Part shown: in pieces, positions 27,628 to 35,557 of the stretch
How positions within the stretch are numbered: position 1 is the first letter of the stretch
How the letters are laid out: the number at the start of each line of letters is the position of its first letter
Source of the DNA: Nocardioides rubriscoriae
GTDB lineage: Bacteria > Actinomycetota > Actinomycetes > Propionibacteriales > Nocardioidaceae
Assembly: GCF_008087085.1 (NCBI RefSeq)
Contig: NZ_VIYJ01000001.1
Location: forward strand, 496,001 to 560,000
Length of the DNA stretch: 64,000 bases
Direction: 5' to 3'
The notes under the pieces: model-generated
What the model saw: only the letters and a program-made list of their open reading frames with translations
Told to the model about the DNA's origin: nothing
Databases searched by the model: none
Program-made: the position numbers and the translations under genes

Positions 27628-28128
27628 TCAGCGGGGCTCGAGCACCACCACGGGGATCACCCGGTCGGTCGTCGCCTGATAGGTCTCGAAGTCGGCGTAC
27701 AGCTCCACCAGGCGGGGCCACAGCGCGGCCCGCTCATCGGGACCGGCGACCCGGGCCCGGACCGGACGAGCCCGCTCGCCGCGCAGGTGCACGGTCGTCT
27801 CGGGCCGGGCGACGAGGTTGGCCACCCACTGCGGGTCCTTCGGCAGCCCGCCCTGAGACCCGACGACCACCAGGTCGGGCCCGTCGGCCAGGTAGAGCAG
27901 CGGGGTCGTGTACGCCGTCCCGCTCTTGCGTCCGACGTGGTCGAGCAGCAGCGTGGGGACGGGCTTGCGGAACCCCGCGCCGATGCGCCACTGAGACCCG
28001 ATGCGGCCGTCGGTGAGCCGGAAGACGCGGACCTGGGCGCGCGCCATGGCCTTGATGACCTTGGCCGCGGTCGGGCTGGCGAGCGCCTTCTGGCGCTTCT
28101 CGCGCTGCTCGGGGGTCAGGTCCGGCAC
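27628..28128 (-). CDS. Deazaflavin (F420)-dependent nitroreductase family protein
   Basis: The protein has 166 residues. RKPVPTLLLDHVGRKSGTAYTTPLLYLADG, split across about residues 60-95, then VVGSQGGLPKDPQWVANLV and a C-terminal LYADFETYQATTDRVIPVVVLEP, are typical of the Ddn/DUF385 split-barrel family that binds F420. The probable activity is quinone or nitro reduction at the membrane. GTG 28128 is the only start in the short gap after the SnoaL-like gene; it follows that gene by 16 bp and is likely co-transcribed with it. Confidence 0.85.
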   Translation of the reverse strand: MPDLTPEQREKRQKALASPTAAKVIKAMARAQVRVFRLTDGRIGSQWRIGAGFRKPVPTLLLDHVGRKSGTAYTTPLLYLADGPDLVVVGSQGGLPKDPQWVANLVARPETTVHLRGERARPVRARVAGPDERAALWPRLVELYADFETYQATTDRVIPVVVLEPR

Positions 28129-28144
28129 GTCGGGGTCCCGGCTC

Positions 28145-28582
28145 TCACAGCCCGCGCTTCCAGACGACCTGCTCGTGCAGGCGACGGCTGCGCCAGCCGG
28201 CCGGCGTCCGGACGACGTCGTGGTGGTACATCCCGCCCAGCTCGACGATCTTGGTGCCGCCGGCGCCGTCGTCCATCGGCATCGGGTTGTCGAAGTAGGC
28301 GCACACCGCCGCCTCGTCGGGACCGTCGAAGGTGATCTCGACCTGGCCGATCGTGTGCATCCGCTTCGGGAAGAAGGCCGGCAGCATCTCGGCCAGCCAC
28401 GGCTTGACCTCGGCGAACCCCGCGACGATGCCGCCGGACTCGGTGTAGTCGATCTGCGCGTCCTCGGTGAAGACGGTGTCGAGCTTGTCCCAGTCGCCGG
28501 TGTCGATGGCGCGCGTGTAGCGCGTGACGACGTCGGCGATCTCCATCCGGTCGCTGATCTCCTGGAGGTCCACACCGCGCAC
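28145..28582 (-). CDS. SnoaL-like / nuclear transport factor 2 family protein
   Basis: About 145 residues. The cone-shaped NTF2 fold shows an N-terminal helix (LQEISDRMEIADVVTRYTRA), IDTGDWDKLDTVFTEDAQID and the strand pair VRTPAGWRSRRLHEQVVWKRG. In steroid and polyketide pathways such proteins are ketosteroid isomerases, dehydratases or accessory proteins. A TNNAACNNGTTNNA site lies 23 bp upstream. Starts GTG 28582 and GTG 28573 are both plausible. It is divergent from the LLM-flavin gene. Confidence 0.82.
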   Translation of the reverse strand: MRGVDLQEISDRMEIADVVTRYTRAIDTGDWDKLDTVFTEDAQIDYTESGGIVAGFAEVKPWLAEMLPAFFPKRMHTIGQVEITFDGPDEAAVCAYFDNPMPMDDGAGGTKIVELGGMYHHDVVRTPAGWRSRRLHEQVVWKRGL

Positions 28583-28604
28583 TCTGGCAGATCCAACCCG
28601 GAAC

Positions 28605-28618
28605 TGGAACACGTTCTA
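28605..28618. promoter_or_regulatory. KstR-type operator, copy 1
   Basis: TGGAACACGTTCTA fits TNNAACNNGTTNNA. It lies just upstream of the SnoaL-like gene (minus strand) and is one of three near-identical copies in the window, sharing the core AACACGTTCTA. Confidence 0.7.
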
Positions 28619-28647
28619 GTAGTCGGACGGCGCGGGCGACCCCCGCA

Positions 28648-28717
28648 TGTAACTCACCGTTACGACCACTTCCCCGCCGGCCTACGGGCGGGGAAGTCGT
28701 CGTAACGGTGAGTTACA
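28648..28717. repeat. 31-bp inverted repeat with one mismatch, 8-nt loop
   Basis: Arms 28648-28678 (starting TGTAACTCACCGTTACGAC) and 28687-28717 (ending CGTAACGGTGAGTTACA) pair over 31 bp with one C/C clash, around the loop GGCCTACG. It sits between two KstR-type sites in a divergent gap, where a terminator is not expected. No other copy is seen in the window. Confidence 0.9.
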
Positions 28718-28749
28718 GCGGACGCACCCGCGAGGACCTAGCCGAAAAC

Positions 28750-28763
28750 TGAAACACGTTCTA
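28750..28763 (+). promoter_or_regulatory. KstR-type operator, copy 2, overlapping the LLM gene -10
   Basis: TGAAACACGTTCTA fits TNNAACNNGTTNNA. The -10 candidate TAGTCT (28762-28767) overlaps its end and GTG 28775 follows 7 nt later, so repressor binding would block the promoter directly. Confidence 0.72.
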
Positions 28764-28774
28764 GTCTGGCGGGC

Positions 28775-29653
28775 GTGAGATTCTCGTACGCCGAAGCCAT
28801 GACCCAGGCCCACTACTACGCCCCGCTCGCGCAGGCGGCGGAGGCGGCGGGCTACACGTCGATGACGGTCGCCGACTCCTTGATCTACCCCAAGGACTCC
28901 GACTCGAAGTACCCCTACACCGACACCGGCGACCGCGAGTTCCTCGACGGCAAGGAGTTCATCGAGACGATGATCCTCTGCGCCCACCTGTTCGCCGTGA
29001 CCTCGACGCTGCGGCTGACGCCGTTCGTGCTCAAGCTGCCGGTGCGCCCGCCGGTGCTGGTCGCCAAGCAGGCCTCGTCGCTGGCCTTCCTGTCCGGCAA
29101 CCGGCTCGGCCTCGGCGTCGGCATCTCGCCGTGGCCCGAGGACTTCGCCAACCTCGGCGTCGACTGGGCCAAGCGCGGCAAGCGCATGGACGAGTGCATG
29201 GACATCCTGCGCGGCCTGACCACCGGCGAGTTCTTCTCCTACTCGGGCGAGTTCTACGAGGTCGACGAGCTCAAGCAGTGCCCCGGCGCCACCGAGAGGA
29301 TCCCGCTGCTCGTGGGCGGTCACGCCGACGCCGCGCTGCGTCGCGCCGTCCGCAAGGGCGACGGGTGGATGCACGCCGGCGGCGACGGCGAGGAGCTCGA
29401 CCGCCTGCTCACCCGGCTCGCCGAGATCCGCGCCGAGGAGGGCGACACCCGCGGGCCCGACGAGTTCGAGATCCACGTCATCTCCTACGACGCCTACACC
29501 CTCGACGGCGTCAAGCGCCTCGAGGACAAGGGCGTCACCGACTGCATCGTCGGCTTCCGGGTGCCCTACATCAAGGGCCCCGACACCGAGCCGCTCGACA
29601 CCAAGATCAAGCACCTCGAGCAGTACGCCGAGTCGATCATCGCCAAGGCCTGA
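28775..29653 (+). CDS. LLM-class flavin/F420-dependent oxidoreductase
   Basis: The protein has 292 residues and is a luciferase-like TIM barrel: MRFSYAEAMTQAHYYAPLAQ, TSTLRLTPFVLKLPVRPPVL, AFLSGNRLGLGVGISPWPEDF, GKRMDECMDILRGLTTGEFF and PLLVGGHADAALRRAVRKGDGW in order. Members use FMN or F420 for oxidation of alcohols, lipids or xenobiotics. A KstR-type site overlaps its promoter, as for the mycobacterial F420-type enzyme Rv3520c of the cholesterol regulon (recalled, not searched). It is followed 4 bp later by the DUF1214-like gene. Confidence 0.88.
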   Translation: MRFSYAEAMTQAHYYAPLAQAAEAAGYTSMTVADSLIYPKDSDSKYPYTDTGDREFLDGKEFIETMILCAHLFAVTSTLRLTPFVLKLPVRPPVLVAKQASSLAFLSGNRLGLGVGISPWPEDFANLGVDWAKRGKRMDECMDILRGLTTGEFFSYSGEFYEVDELKQCPGATERIPLLVGGHADAALRRAVRKGDGWMHAGGDGEELDRLLTRLAEIRAEEGDTRGPDEFEIHVISYDAYTLDGVKRLEDKGVTDCIVGFRVPYIKGPDTEPLDTKIKHLEQYAESIIAKA

Positions 29654-29657
29654 CCCG

Positions 29658-30806
29658 GTGTCCGAGTCGCTCGACCTCACCCAGCCCCTGCAGGACGCCA
29701 TCGCGCAAGCCGAGGAGCTCATCGCCAACGCGCCGTTCATCCGCACCGAGGCCGACCGCCTCGAGGGCTACGACTACCTCTCCGGCCGGATCCGGATGGC
29801 CATGCAGATGGCCTTCGACCACGACCTCGACCGGCCGCTGTTCATCAACCCCACCCACCAGTTCTCCCGCCAGGGGCTCGACAACCCCGACGCGATCTAC
29901 TTCAACGCCTACCTGCGCGAGGGCGTCGAGTACGTCGTCCGCGGGCGGCGCGGCACGTCGGCCGACCTGTCGTTCCAGGTGATGGGCGGCGCCTACTCGG
30001 CGACCTCGGCGGCCACCAGCCTGATGGCCTTCGACGACCGCGAGCTCGAGATCGCCGACGACGGCACCTTCGAGTTCACCTACGTCGCCGAGCCCGGCGC
30101 CAAGACGATGATCGTGCGCGAGGTCTTCTGCGACTGGGACACCGAGGAGCGCGGCACCCTCACCATCGAGCGCCCCGACACCATCGACCAGCCGGCCCGC
30201 CCGCTGACCGAGGCCCTGCTGCGCAAGAAGTACGAGGTCGCGGCCCGCTCGCTGACCGGCTCGATCCTCACGTGGTTCGAGTTCCCGAAGTGGTTCGAGC
30301 GCAAGGAGCCGGTCAACACCCTCACCGCCCCCCAGTCGACCCCCGGCGGCCTGGCCTCCCAGCGCTCGTCGATCGGCCACTACGAGCTGGGCGAGGACGA
30401 GGCGATGATCCTCACCGTCCCGCGCTGCGACGACTGCTCCTACCAGGGCATCCAGATCGGCTCGGACTGGTACGCCTCGACCGACTACGAGACCCACCAG
30501 ACCTCGCTCACCAAGGCCCAGGCCGTCACCGACCCCGACGGCATGATCCGCGTCGTGGTGTCGGAGCAGAACCCCGGCATCGCCAACTGGCTCGAGACCA
30601 CCGGCCACCGCACCGGCTCGATGATGCTGCGCTGGCAGCGTCTCGAGCGCGACCTCACCCAGGAGGCCGACGGCCCGACGGTCCGGGTCGTGCCGTTCGA
30701 CGAGGTGGCGCAGCACCTGCCCTTCCACGCCCCGATCACGCCCGCGGCGTACGCCGAGCGCATCGCCGCGCGGCAGCGCGCGGTCGCGCGTCGGATGATC
30801 AGCTGA
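29658..30806 (+). CDS. DUF1214-like protein of a sterol-type cluster
   Basis: The protein has 382 residues. An N-terminal helical part (LQDAIAQAEELIANAPFIRT; YDYLSGRIRMAMQMAFDHDL) is followed by beta-rich regions with FINPTHQFSRQGLDNPDAIY. A C-terminal block (TSLTKAQAVTDPDGMIRVVV, SEQNPGIANWLETTGHRTGS, MMLRWQ) is characteristic of DUF1214-like proteins, whose function is unknown. In size and gene company it resembles M. tuberculosis Rv3531c, a KstR-regulon gene of unknown role (from memory). GTG start, 4 bp after the LLM gene. No signal peptide. Confidence 0.7.
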   Translation: MSESLDLTQPLQDAIAQAEELIANAPFIRTEADRLEGYDYLSGRIRMAMQMAFDHDLDRPLFINPTHQFSRQGLDNPDAIYFNAYLREGVEYVVRGRRGTSADLSFQVMGGAYSATSAATSLMAFDDRELEIADDGTFEFTYVAEPGAKTMIVREVFCDWDTEERGTLTIERPDTIDQPARPLTEALLRKKYEVAARSLTGSILTWFEFPKWFERKEPVNTLTAPQSTPGGLASQRSSIGHYELGEDEAMILTVPRCDDCSYQGIQIGSDWYASTDYETHQTSLTKAQAVTDPDGMIRVVVSEQNPGIANWLETTGHRTGSMMLRWQRLERDLTQEADGPTVRVVPFDEVAQHLPFHAPITPAAYAERIAARQRAVARRMIS

Positions 30807-30826
30807 CGACACCCCTCGCCAAAAAC

Positions 30827-30840
30827 TAGAACACGTTCTA
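30827..30840 (+). promoter_or_regulatory. KstR-type operator, copy 3
   Basis: TAGAACACGTTCTA fits TNNAACNNGTTNNA and is the most symmetrical copy. It is in the 86-bp gap ahead of the SDR gene, 52 bp upstream of its start, and probably controls the SDR-sulfotransferase-DapB-like operon. Confidence 0.75.
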
Positions 30841-30892
30841 CTGTTCTCCTGATGCGGGCGCCGAGGCCCGCCCTCCACGAAGGAACGTCGCC

Positions 30893-31726
30893 TTGAGCAC
30901 CACCGCCGCCGCGCACCAGACCCCCGTCGCCGACGCCTACACGCCTCAGCCGCTGCTGAAGGGCAAGGTCCTGGTGCTCTCGGGCGTCGGTCCCGGCCTG
31001 GGTCGGGCGCTGGGCGAGGAGGCGGCCAGGATGGGCGCCGACCTCGTGCTGGTCAGCCGTACCGAGCGGCGCCTGGAGAAGATGGCCGAGGTCGTCCGCT
31101 CCCACGGCGGCCGGGCGCTCGTCGTCCCGACCGACATCACCGACGAGGCCTCGCGCCAGGCCCTGGTGGAGAAGTCGCTGGAGGAGTTCGGGCGCGTCGA
31201 CTGCCTGCTCAACAACGCCTTCGGCATCCCGCCGATGGACCCGATCACCACGATCAAGGTCGAGGACCTGCGCGCGGCCAACGAGACCAACGTCTTCGCG
31301 CCGCTGCGCCTGAGCGCGCTCTTCGCCGACGCCCTCGCCGCCACCCACGGCTCGGTGATCATGCTCAACAGCGCGGTGCAGTTCAGCAGCCAGCCCGAGT
31401 ACGCCGGCTACAAGCTCTCCAAGGGCGCGCTGGCCCACCTGGCCCACTCGCTGGCCACCGAGCTCGGTCCGCGCGGCATCCGAGTCAACAGCGTCGCGCC
31501 GTCCTACATCTACGAGGACGTCAACAAGGCCTACTTCGACTGGCTCGCCTCCGAGGCCGGCACCACCCACGAGGACGTCTACGCCGAGAAGGCCGCCCCC
31601 TGCGACCTCAAGCGGCTGGCCTCGCCCGAGGAGGTCGCCCGCGCGACGCTCTTCCTCGCCTCCGACCTGGCGTCGGCCGTCACCGGTCAGACCCTCACCG
31701 TCGACTGCGGCGAGTTCCACTCCTGA
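30893..31726 (+). CDS. Short-chain dehydrogenase/reductase (SDR)
   Basis: The protein has 277 residues and starts at a rare TTG with AAGGAA eight bases upstream. It has a Rossmann fold with an atypical nucleotide motif GVGPGLGRALGEE, DITDEASRQ, the NNAFG structural motif, a catalytic Ser in IMLNSAVQF and YAGYKLSKG (YxxxK). SDRs in sterol regulons oxidise hydroxysteroids or acyl side-chain alcohols; the substrate is not determined here. It heads a three-gene operon and carries a KstR-type site upstream. Confidence 0.88.
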   Translation: MSTTAAAHQTPVADAYTPQPLLKGKVLVLSGVGPGLGRALGEEAARMGADLVLVSRTERRLEKMAEVVRSHGGRALVVPTDITDEASRQALVEKSLEEFGRVDCLLNNAFGIPPMDPITTIKVEDLRAANETNVFAPLRLSALFADALAATHGSVIMLNSAVQFSSQPEYAGYKLSKGALAHLAHSLATELGPRGIRVNSVAPSYIYEDVNKAYFDWLASEAGTTHEDVYAEKAAPCDLKRLASPEEVARATLFLASDLASAVTGQTLTVDCGEFHS

Positions 31727-31740
31727 GGGAGCAGGCCACC

Positions 31741-32898
31741 ATGAGCGACAACGTGATGACGCGCGAGCGCCCCGACGTCGGTTCCTACGACGACATCGTG
31801 GCCGCCGCGCAGCGCACGACCGGGCTGACCGACTTCGGCAGCGACCTGCACGAGGAGGGCCTGCGGATCCTGGCCGACGACCTCGCCTCGCCCGAGGCCG
31901 GCCTGACCCCGCGCGGCAACTACTTCCACCGCTCCGAGGTCAAGAGCGCCCTGGTCGGCGTGCTGCTCACCCACGCGGCGTTCCAGCGCTTCCCCGAGCA
32001 CGCCGACGTCGCGATCGATCGGCCGATCTTCGTGATGGGCCTGCCCCGCACCGGCACGACGGCCCTGCACCGCCTGCTGCACGCCGACCCGATGGCGCAA
32101 GGGCTCGAGATGTGGCTGACGCAGTACCCCCAGCCGCGCCCGCCCCGCGAGACCTGGGAGGACGACCCGATCTTCCAGGCCATGCAGCAGGGCTTCGCCG
32201 CGCACCACGTGGCGAGCCCCGACTTCATGGGGATCCACTACATGGACGCGACCACGGTCGAGGAGTGCTGGCGGCTGCTGCGCCAGACCGGCAAGTCCAA
32301 CTCCTACGAGTCGCTGGCCCAGGTGCCGCGCTACACGGAGTGGCTGCAGCGCCAGGACTGGACCGACGCCTACGCCCGGCACCGCCAGAACCTCCAGCTC
32401 GTCGGCCTCAACGACCCCGAGAAGCGCTGGGTGCTCAAGAACCCGTCCCACATGACCGCCCTCGACGCGCTGATGGCGGTCTACCCCGACGCGCTCGTCG
32501 TCCACACCCACCGCGACCCGGTCGTGTGCATCGCCTCGTCGTGCTCGCTGTCGGCCGAGACGACGGTCGGGCACTCCACGACGTACGACGCCGCGACGAT
32601 CGGCCGCACCCAGCTCGACCTGTGGTCGCGCAGCTATCACGCCTACCACGACGCGCGTCCGGCCTACGACGACGCGCAGTTCGCCGACGTCGCGTTCGCC
32701 GACCTGGTGCGCGACCCGATCGGCACCGTGCGCGGCATCTACGACCACTTCGGGCTCGACCTCACCCCCGAGGCCCTGGCCGCGGTCGAGGCGATCGACC
32801 GGGAGCAGAAGCAGGGCGGCAAGGCGCCGTCGCACCGCTACGACCTGGCCGACTACGACCTGACCGAGGACGACGTGCGAAGGGCCTTCGACCGATGA
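31741..32898 (+). CDS. Sulfotransferase family protein
   Basis: The protein has 385 residues. The PAPS-binding loop is FVMGLPRTGTTALHRLLHAD (5'-phosphosulfate motif). Further conserved parts are WVLKNPSHMTALDALMAVYP, HTHRDPVVCIASSCSL (3'-phosphate region) and SRSYHAYHD. It belongs to the Sulfotransfer_3-type proteins common in mycobacterial sterol regulons (compare Rv3529c, recalled). Whether it sulfonates a sterol or has been repurposed is unknown. It starts 14 bp after the SDR gene and overlaps the next gene by 4 bp. Confidence 0.88.
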   Translation: MSDNVMTRERPDVGSYDDIVAAAQRTTGLTDFGSDLHEEGLRILADDLASPEAGLTPRGNYFHRSEVKSALVGVLLTHAAFQRFPEHADVAIDRPIFVMGLPRTGTTALHRLLHADPMAQGLEMWLTQYPQPRPPRETWEDDPIFQAMQQGFAAHHVASPDFMGIHYMDATTVEECWRLLRQTGKSNSYESLAQVPRYTEWLQRQDWTDAYARHRQNLQLVGLNDPEKRWVLKNPSHMTALDALMAVYPDALVVHTHRDPVVCIASSCSLSAETTVGHSTTYDAATIGRTQLDLWSRSYHAYHDARPAYDDAQFADVAFADLVRDPIGTVRGIYDHFGLDLTPEALAAVEAIDREQKQGGKAPSHRYDLADYDLTEDDVRRAFDR

Positions 32899-33998
32899 GC
32901 GCAGGGGCACCCAAGAAGCGCGTCGTCGTGTGGGGCACCGGCGTCGTCGGCTCCATGGTCCTCGCCGAGATCCTGTCGCCGGCGACCGACGGGCACCCGC
33001 TCTTCGAGCTGGTCGGCGTCGGTGTGAGCAACCCGGCCAAGGTCGGCAAGGACGCCGGCGAGCTGGCCGGCCTCGACCTCGTGTCCGGCGTCCTGGCGAC
33101 CGACGACGTCGACGCGCTCGTCGCGCTGCGGCCCGACGCGCTGGTCCACTACGGCCCGACGGCCCAGTTCGCCGACGAGAACATCCGCGTGATGAGCGCC
33201 TTCCTGCGCGCCGGCATCGACGTCTGCTCCACCGCGATGACGCCGTGGGTCTGGCCGGCCATGAAGCAGAACCCCGCCGCCTGGATCGACCCGATCACCG
33301 AGGCGTGCGCGGCCGGCGGCGCGAGCTGCTTCACCACCGGGGTCGACCCGGGCTTCGCCAACGACCTGTTCCCCATGACGCTGATGGGGCTGTGCGGGCG
33401 GGTCGACTCGGTGCGCGCGAGCGAGCTGGTCGACTACACCGACTACGAGGGCGACTACGAGGACGAGATGGGCATCGGCCGCCCGCCGGAGTTCACCCCG
33501 CTGCTCGAGATCCCCGACCTGCTGATCATGGCCTGGGGCGCGACCGTGCCGATGATGGCCGCGGCCGTCGGCCTCGAGCTCGACGACATCACCACCACCT
33601 GGGAGAAGTGGGTGACCCCCACCGACCGGCCCACCGTGAAGGGCGTGGTCGCGGCCGGCCACGTCGCCGCCGTCCGCTTCACCATCAACGGCGTCTTCCG
33701 GGGCCGCGAGGTGATCACCCTCGAGCACGTCAACCGCATCGGCACCGACGCCGCGCCCGAGTGGCCGGCCGGCAGCGCCGACGACGTCTACCGCGTCGAC
33801 ATCGTCGGCTCGCCGTCGATCTGGCAGGAGACGGCGTTCCGCTTCACCGACGGCACCGGTCGCGCGCCCGCCGTCGCGGGGTGCCTGGCCACCGGGATGC
33901 GCGCGCTCAACGCGGTGCCCGCCGTCAACAACCTGCCGGCCGGCTGGGTGACCGCGCTCGACCTGCCGCTGGTGCCGGGGGTCGGGACGATCCGCTGA
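32895..33998 (+). CDS. DapB-fold NAD(P)H-dependent dehydrogenase
   Basis: The protein has 367 residues. An N-terminal Rossmann motif (RVVVWGTGVVGSMVLAEILS) precedes a dihydrodipicolinate-reductase-like catalytic domain (FTTGVDPGFANDLFPMTLMG; ASELVDYTDYEGDYEDEMGI; VDIVGSPSIWQET). It matches the group annotated as NAD(P)H-dependent amine dehydrogenase family protein, abundant in mycobacterial lipid clusters and biochemically undefined. It is too long for DapB and is not a lysine-biosynthesis gene by context. The ATGA overlap with the sulfotransferase shows coupling. Confidence 0.82.
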   Translation: MSAGAPKKRVVVWGTGVVGSMVLAEILSPATDGHPLFELVGVGVSNPAKVGKDAGELAGLDLVSGVLATDDVDALVALRPDALVHYGPTAQFADENIRVMSAFLRAGIDVCSTAMTPWVWPAMKQNPAAWIDPITEACAAGGASCFTTGVDPGFANDLFPMTLMGLCGRVDSVRASELVDYTDYEGDYEDEMGIGRPPEFTPLLEIPDLLIMAWGATVPMMAAAVGLELDDITTTWEKWVTPTDRPTVKGVVAAGHVAAVRFTINGVFRGREVITLEHVNRIGTDAAPEWPAGSADDVYRVDIVGSPSIWQETAFRFTDGTGRAPAVAGCLATGMRALNAVPAVNNLPAGWVTALDLPLVPGVGTIR

Positions 33999-34069
33999 TC
34001 CACGCGGCCCTCCACAGGTCCGTGCGGGCCAGGTTTGTCCCCAGCCCGGTCGCGAGCAAGGACGACGGC

Positions 34070-34528
34070 ATGACCAGGATCGCCCTCGCCTCGCTGTCCC
34101 TGTCCGTCTGCGTCCCGGCCCGCTGGCGCCACCGGCGCGACCCCGCGCGCGGCGTCGTCGTCGCCGCCCGGGCGCCGTCGCTGCCACCCAGCGGCGTACG
34201 TCCCGAGCTCGTGGTGCGCACCGCGAGCGTCGACCACGACGACGGCCTCGTCTGGCGGCTCGAGGCGCTCGGCGACCTCGCCGCGGTGCTCACCGACTTC
34301 GCGCTCGAGGACGACGACGTCTTCGACCTCGACGGTCACGAGGTGCACTACCACCGGTTCGCCCACCGGGTCGGCACCGCCGACGTGCTGTGCGACCAGT
34401 GGTCGTGGCTGGTCGACGGTGTCGGGGTGACCCTGACCTGCTCGGCCGCACGGGTCGACTACCTCGACTGGTGCGACGTCTTCGAGGCCGTCGCCGAGAC
34501 CGTCGAGGTCGGTCGGCGGGCCGCCTGA
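34070..34528 (+). CDS. Small protein, possibly LpqN/DUF1795-like fold
   Basis: The protein has 152 residues. GCAAGGA lies 6-8 nt upstream of ATG 34070. The sequence begins MTRIALASLSLSVCVPARWR, then a beta-alpha-beta core (PELVVRTASVDHDDGLVWRL, FDLDGHEVHYHRFAHRVG, VLCDQWSWLVDGVGVTLTCS) and the closing helix DWCDVFEAVAETVE. The layout resembles the compact LpqN/PsbP-like fold but without a lipobox. The function is unknown. It sits 71 bp after the DapB-like gene and could be a separate unit. Confidence 0.6.
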   Translation: MTRIALASLSLSVCVPARWRHRRDPARGVVVAARAPSLPPSGVRPELVVRTASVDHDDGLVWRLEALGDLAAVLTDFALEDDDVFDLDGHEVHYHRFAHRVGTADVLCDQWSWLVDGVGVTLTCSAARVDYLDWCDVFEAVAETVEVGRRAA

Positions 34529-34554
34529 GGCGGGGCCGACGGGACGGGCGGGAG

Positions 34555-35480
34555 TCAGCGGGTGGCGAGCCCGTCGAGCCGCGGTCGCGGGTCGGCCTGG
34601 TCGAGGTCGCGGATGCCGGCGGTCCACAGGGCACCGACGGCCAGGGTGCGACATACGGCGCCGAAGGTGACCACGTGGGCGATGGTGCCCCCGACGGTGT
34701 GGGTCACGGGCGGCTCGCAGGTCGTGTCGACGAACGTGTCGGCCATGGCCGCGTCGGCGATCGACTGCGCGACGAAGGCGCGGTAGCCGCGACCCGCGAC
34801 CGCGTGGCGCGCCGCCAGACCGGCGACGCTCTGGTCGCTCTCGTCGGGCCAGTCGCCGCCACGCAGGGCGTTGAGCCAGTGCTCCTCCTGGGTGACCATC
34901 GCGTTGAGGAGGCCGCGCAGCGTCGGGTTGTCGTCGACGCCCTCGACCGACTGCGTGATCGGCTGGTCGAGCACGTCGTCGGCCAGGGTGCCGGCCGAGG
35001 CGATGATCGTGGTCAGGGCGTCGACGTGGTGGTCGACGAGCTGCTGCAGGACGTCCATGGAGCTCTCCTTGCGCTGGGCCGGCAGCCGCAGGCCACCGGG
35101 TGGTTGGAAGTGCACGCCGCTCGCGCCGGGCAGCTCGAGCGAGCGGAAGGTGACCGGCGGGTCGGCCCGCACGGCCGTCGGCGTGACGCCGTGGGCTCGC
35201 GCGAAGGCCCGGGTGAACGCCTCGTGCGAGCCGTAGCCCGCCTCGACGGCGACGTCGAGGACGGTGCGCTCGGGGTGTCGCACCAGGTGGTACGCCGCCC
35301 GCTCGAGCAGCAGCCGGCGGCGCAGGGCCCCCGGCGGCTCACCACCGGCGGCGGTGACGACACGGTCGAAGTGGAAGCGCGACAGGTGGCGCGGGCCGCC
35401 AGGTCCTCGGCGCTCGCGGACGGGTCGTCGAGGCCGGCCTGGGCCAGGTCGAGGATCCGGGCGAGGGCGTCGGTCGTCAT
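34555..35480 (-). pseudogene. AraC-type regulator with C-terminal DinB-like domain, frameshifted
   Basis: The 5' end reads MTTDALARILDLAQAGLDDP, then SASAEDLAARA. Near 35388-35395 the frame jumps, and the expected continuation HLSRFHFDRVVTAAGGEPPG is in another frame; a single missing base explains it. The AraC HTH continues (LLLERAAYHLVRHPERTVLD, VAVEAGYGSHEAFTRAFARA), then a DinB-like domain from MDVLQQLVDHHVDALTTI to the end at 34555. An internal ATG at 35058 has a perfect AAGGAG 6 nt upstream, so the DinB part (167 residues) may still be made. It could be a sequencing error. Confidence 0.7.
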
Positions 35481-35557
35481 CACGGGCCCAGCCTGCCCCG
35501 GCACGGCCCGGCGCGCTTGATCGTGGTTGCTGACGTGGCGGTCGTAGGGTCCCAGCC

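Noticed and set aside
28648..28717. Intrinsic terminator
   Set aside because: It lies between divergently transcribed genes, so neither transcript ends there, and there is no T-tract.
32895..33998. Dihydrodipicolinate reductase of lysine synthesis
   Set aside because: It is about 100 residues longer than DapB, lacks its usual neighbours, and lies in a sterol-like operon.
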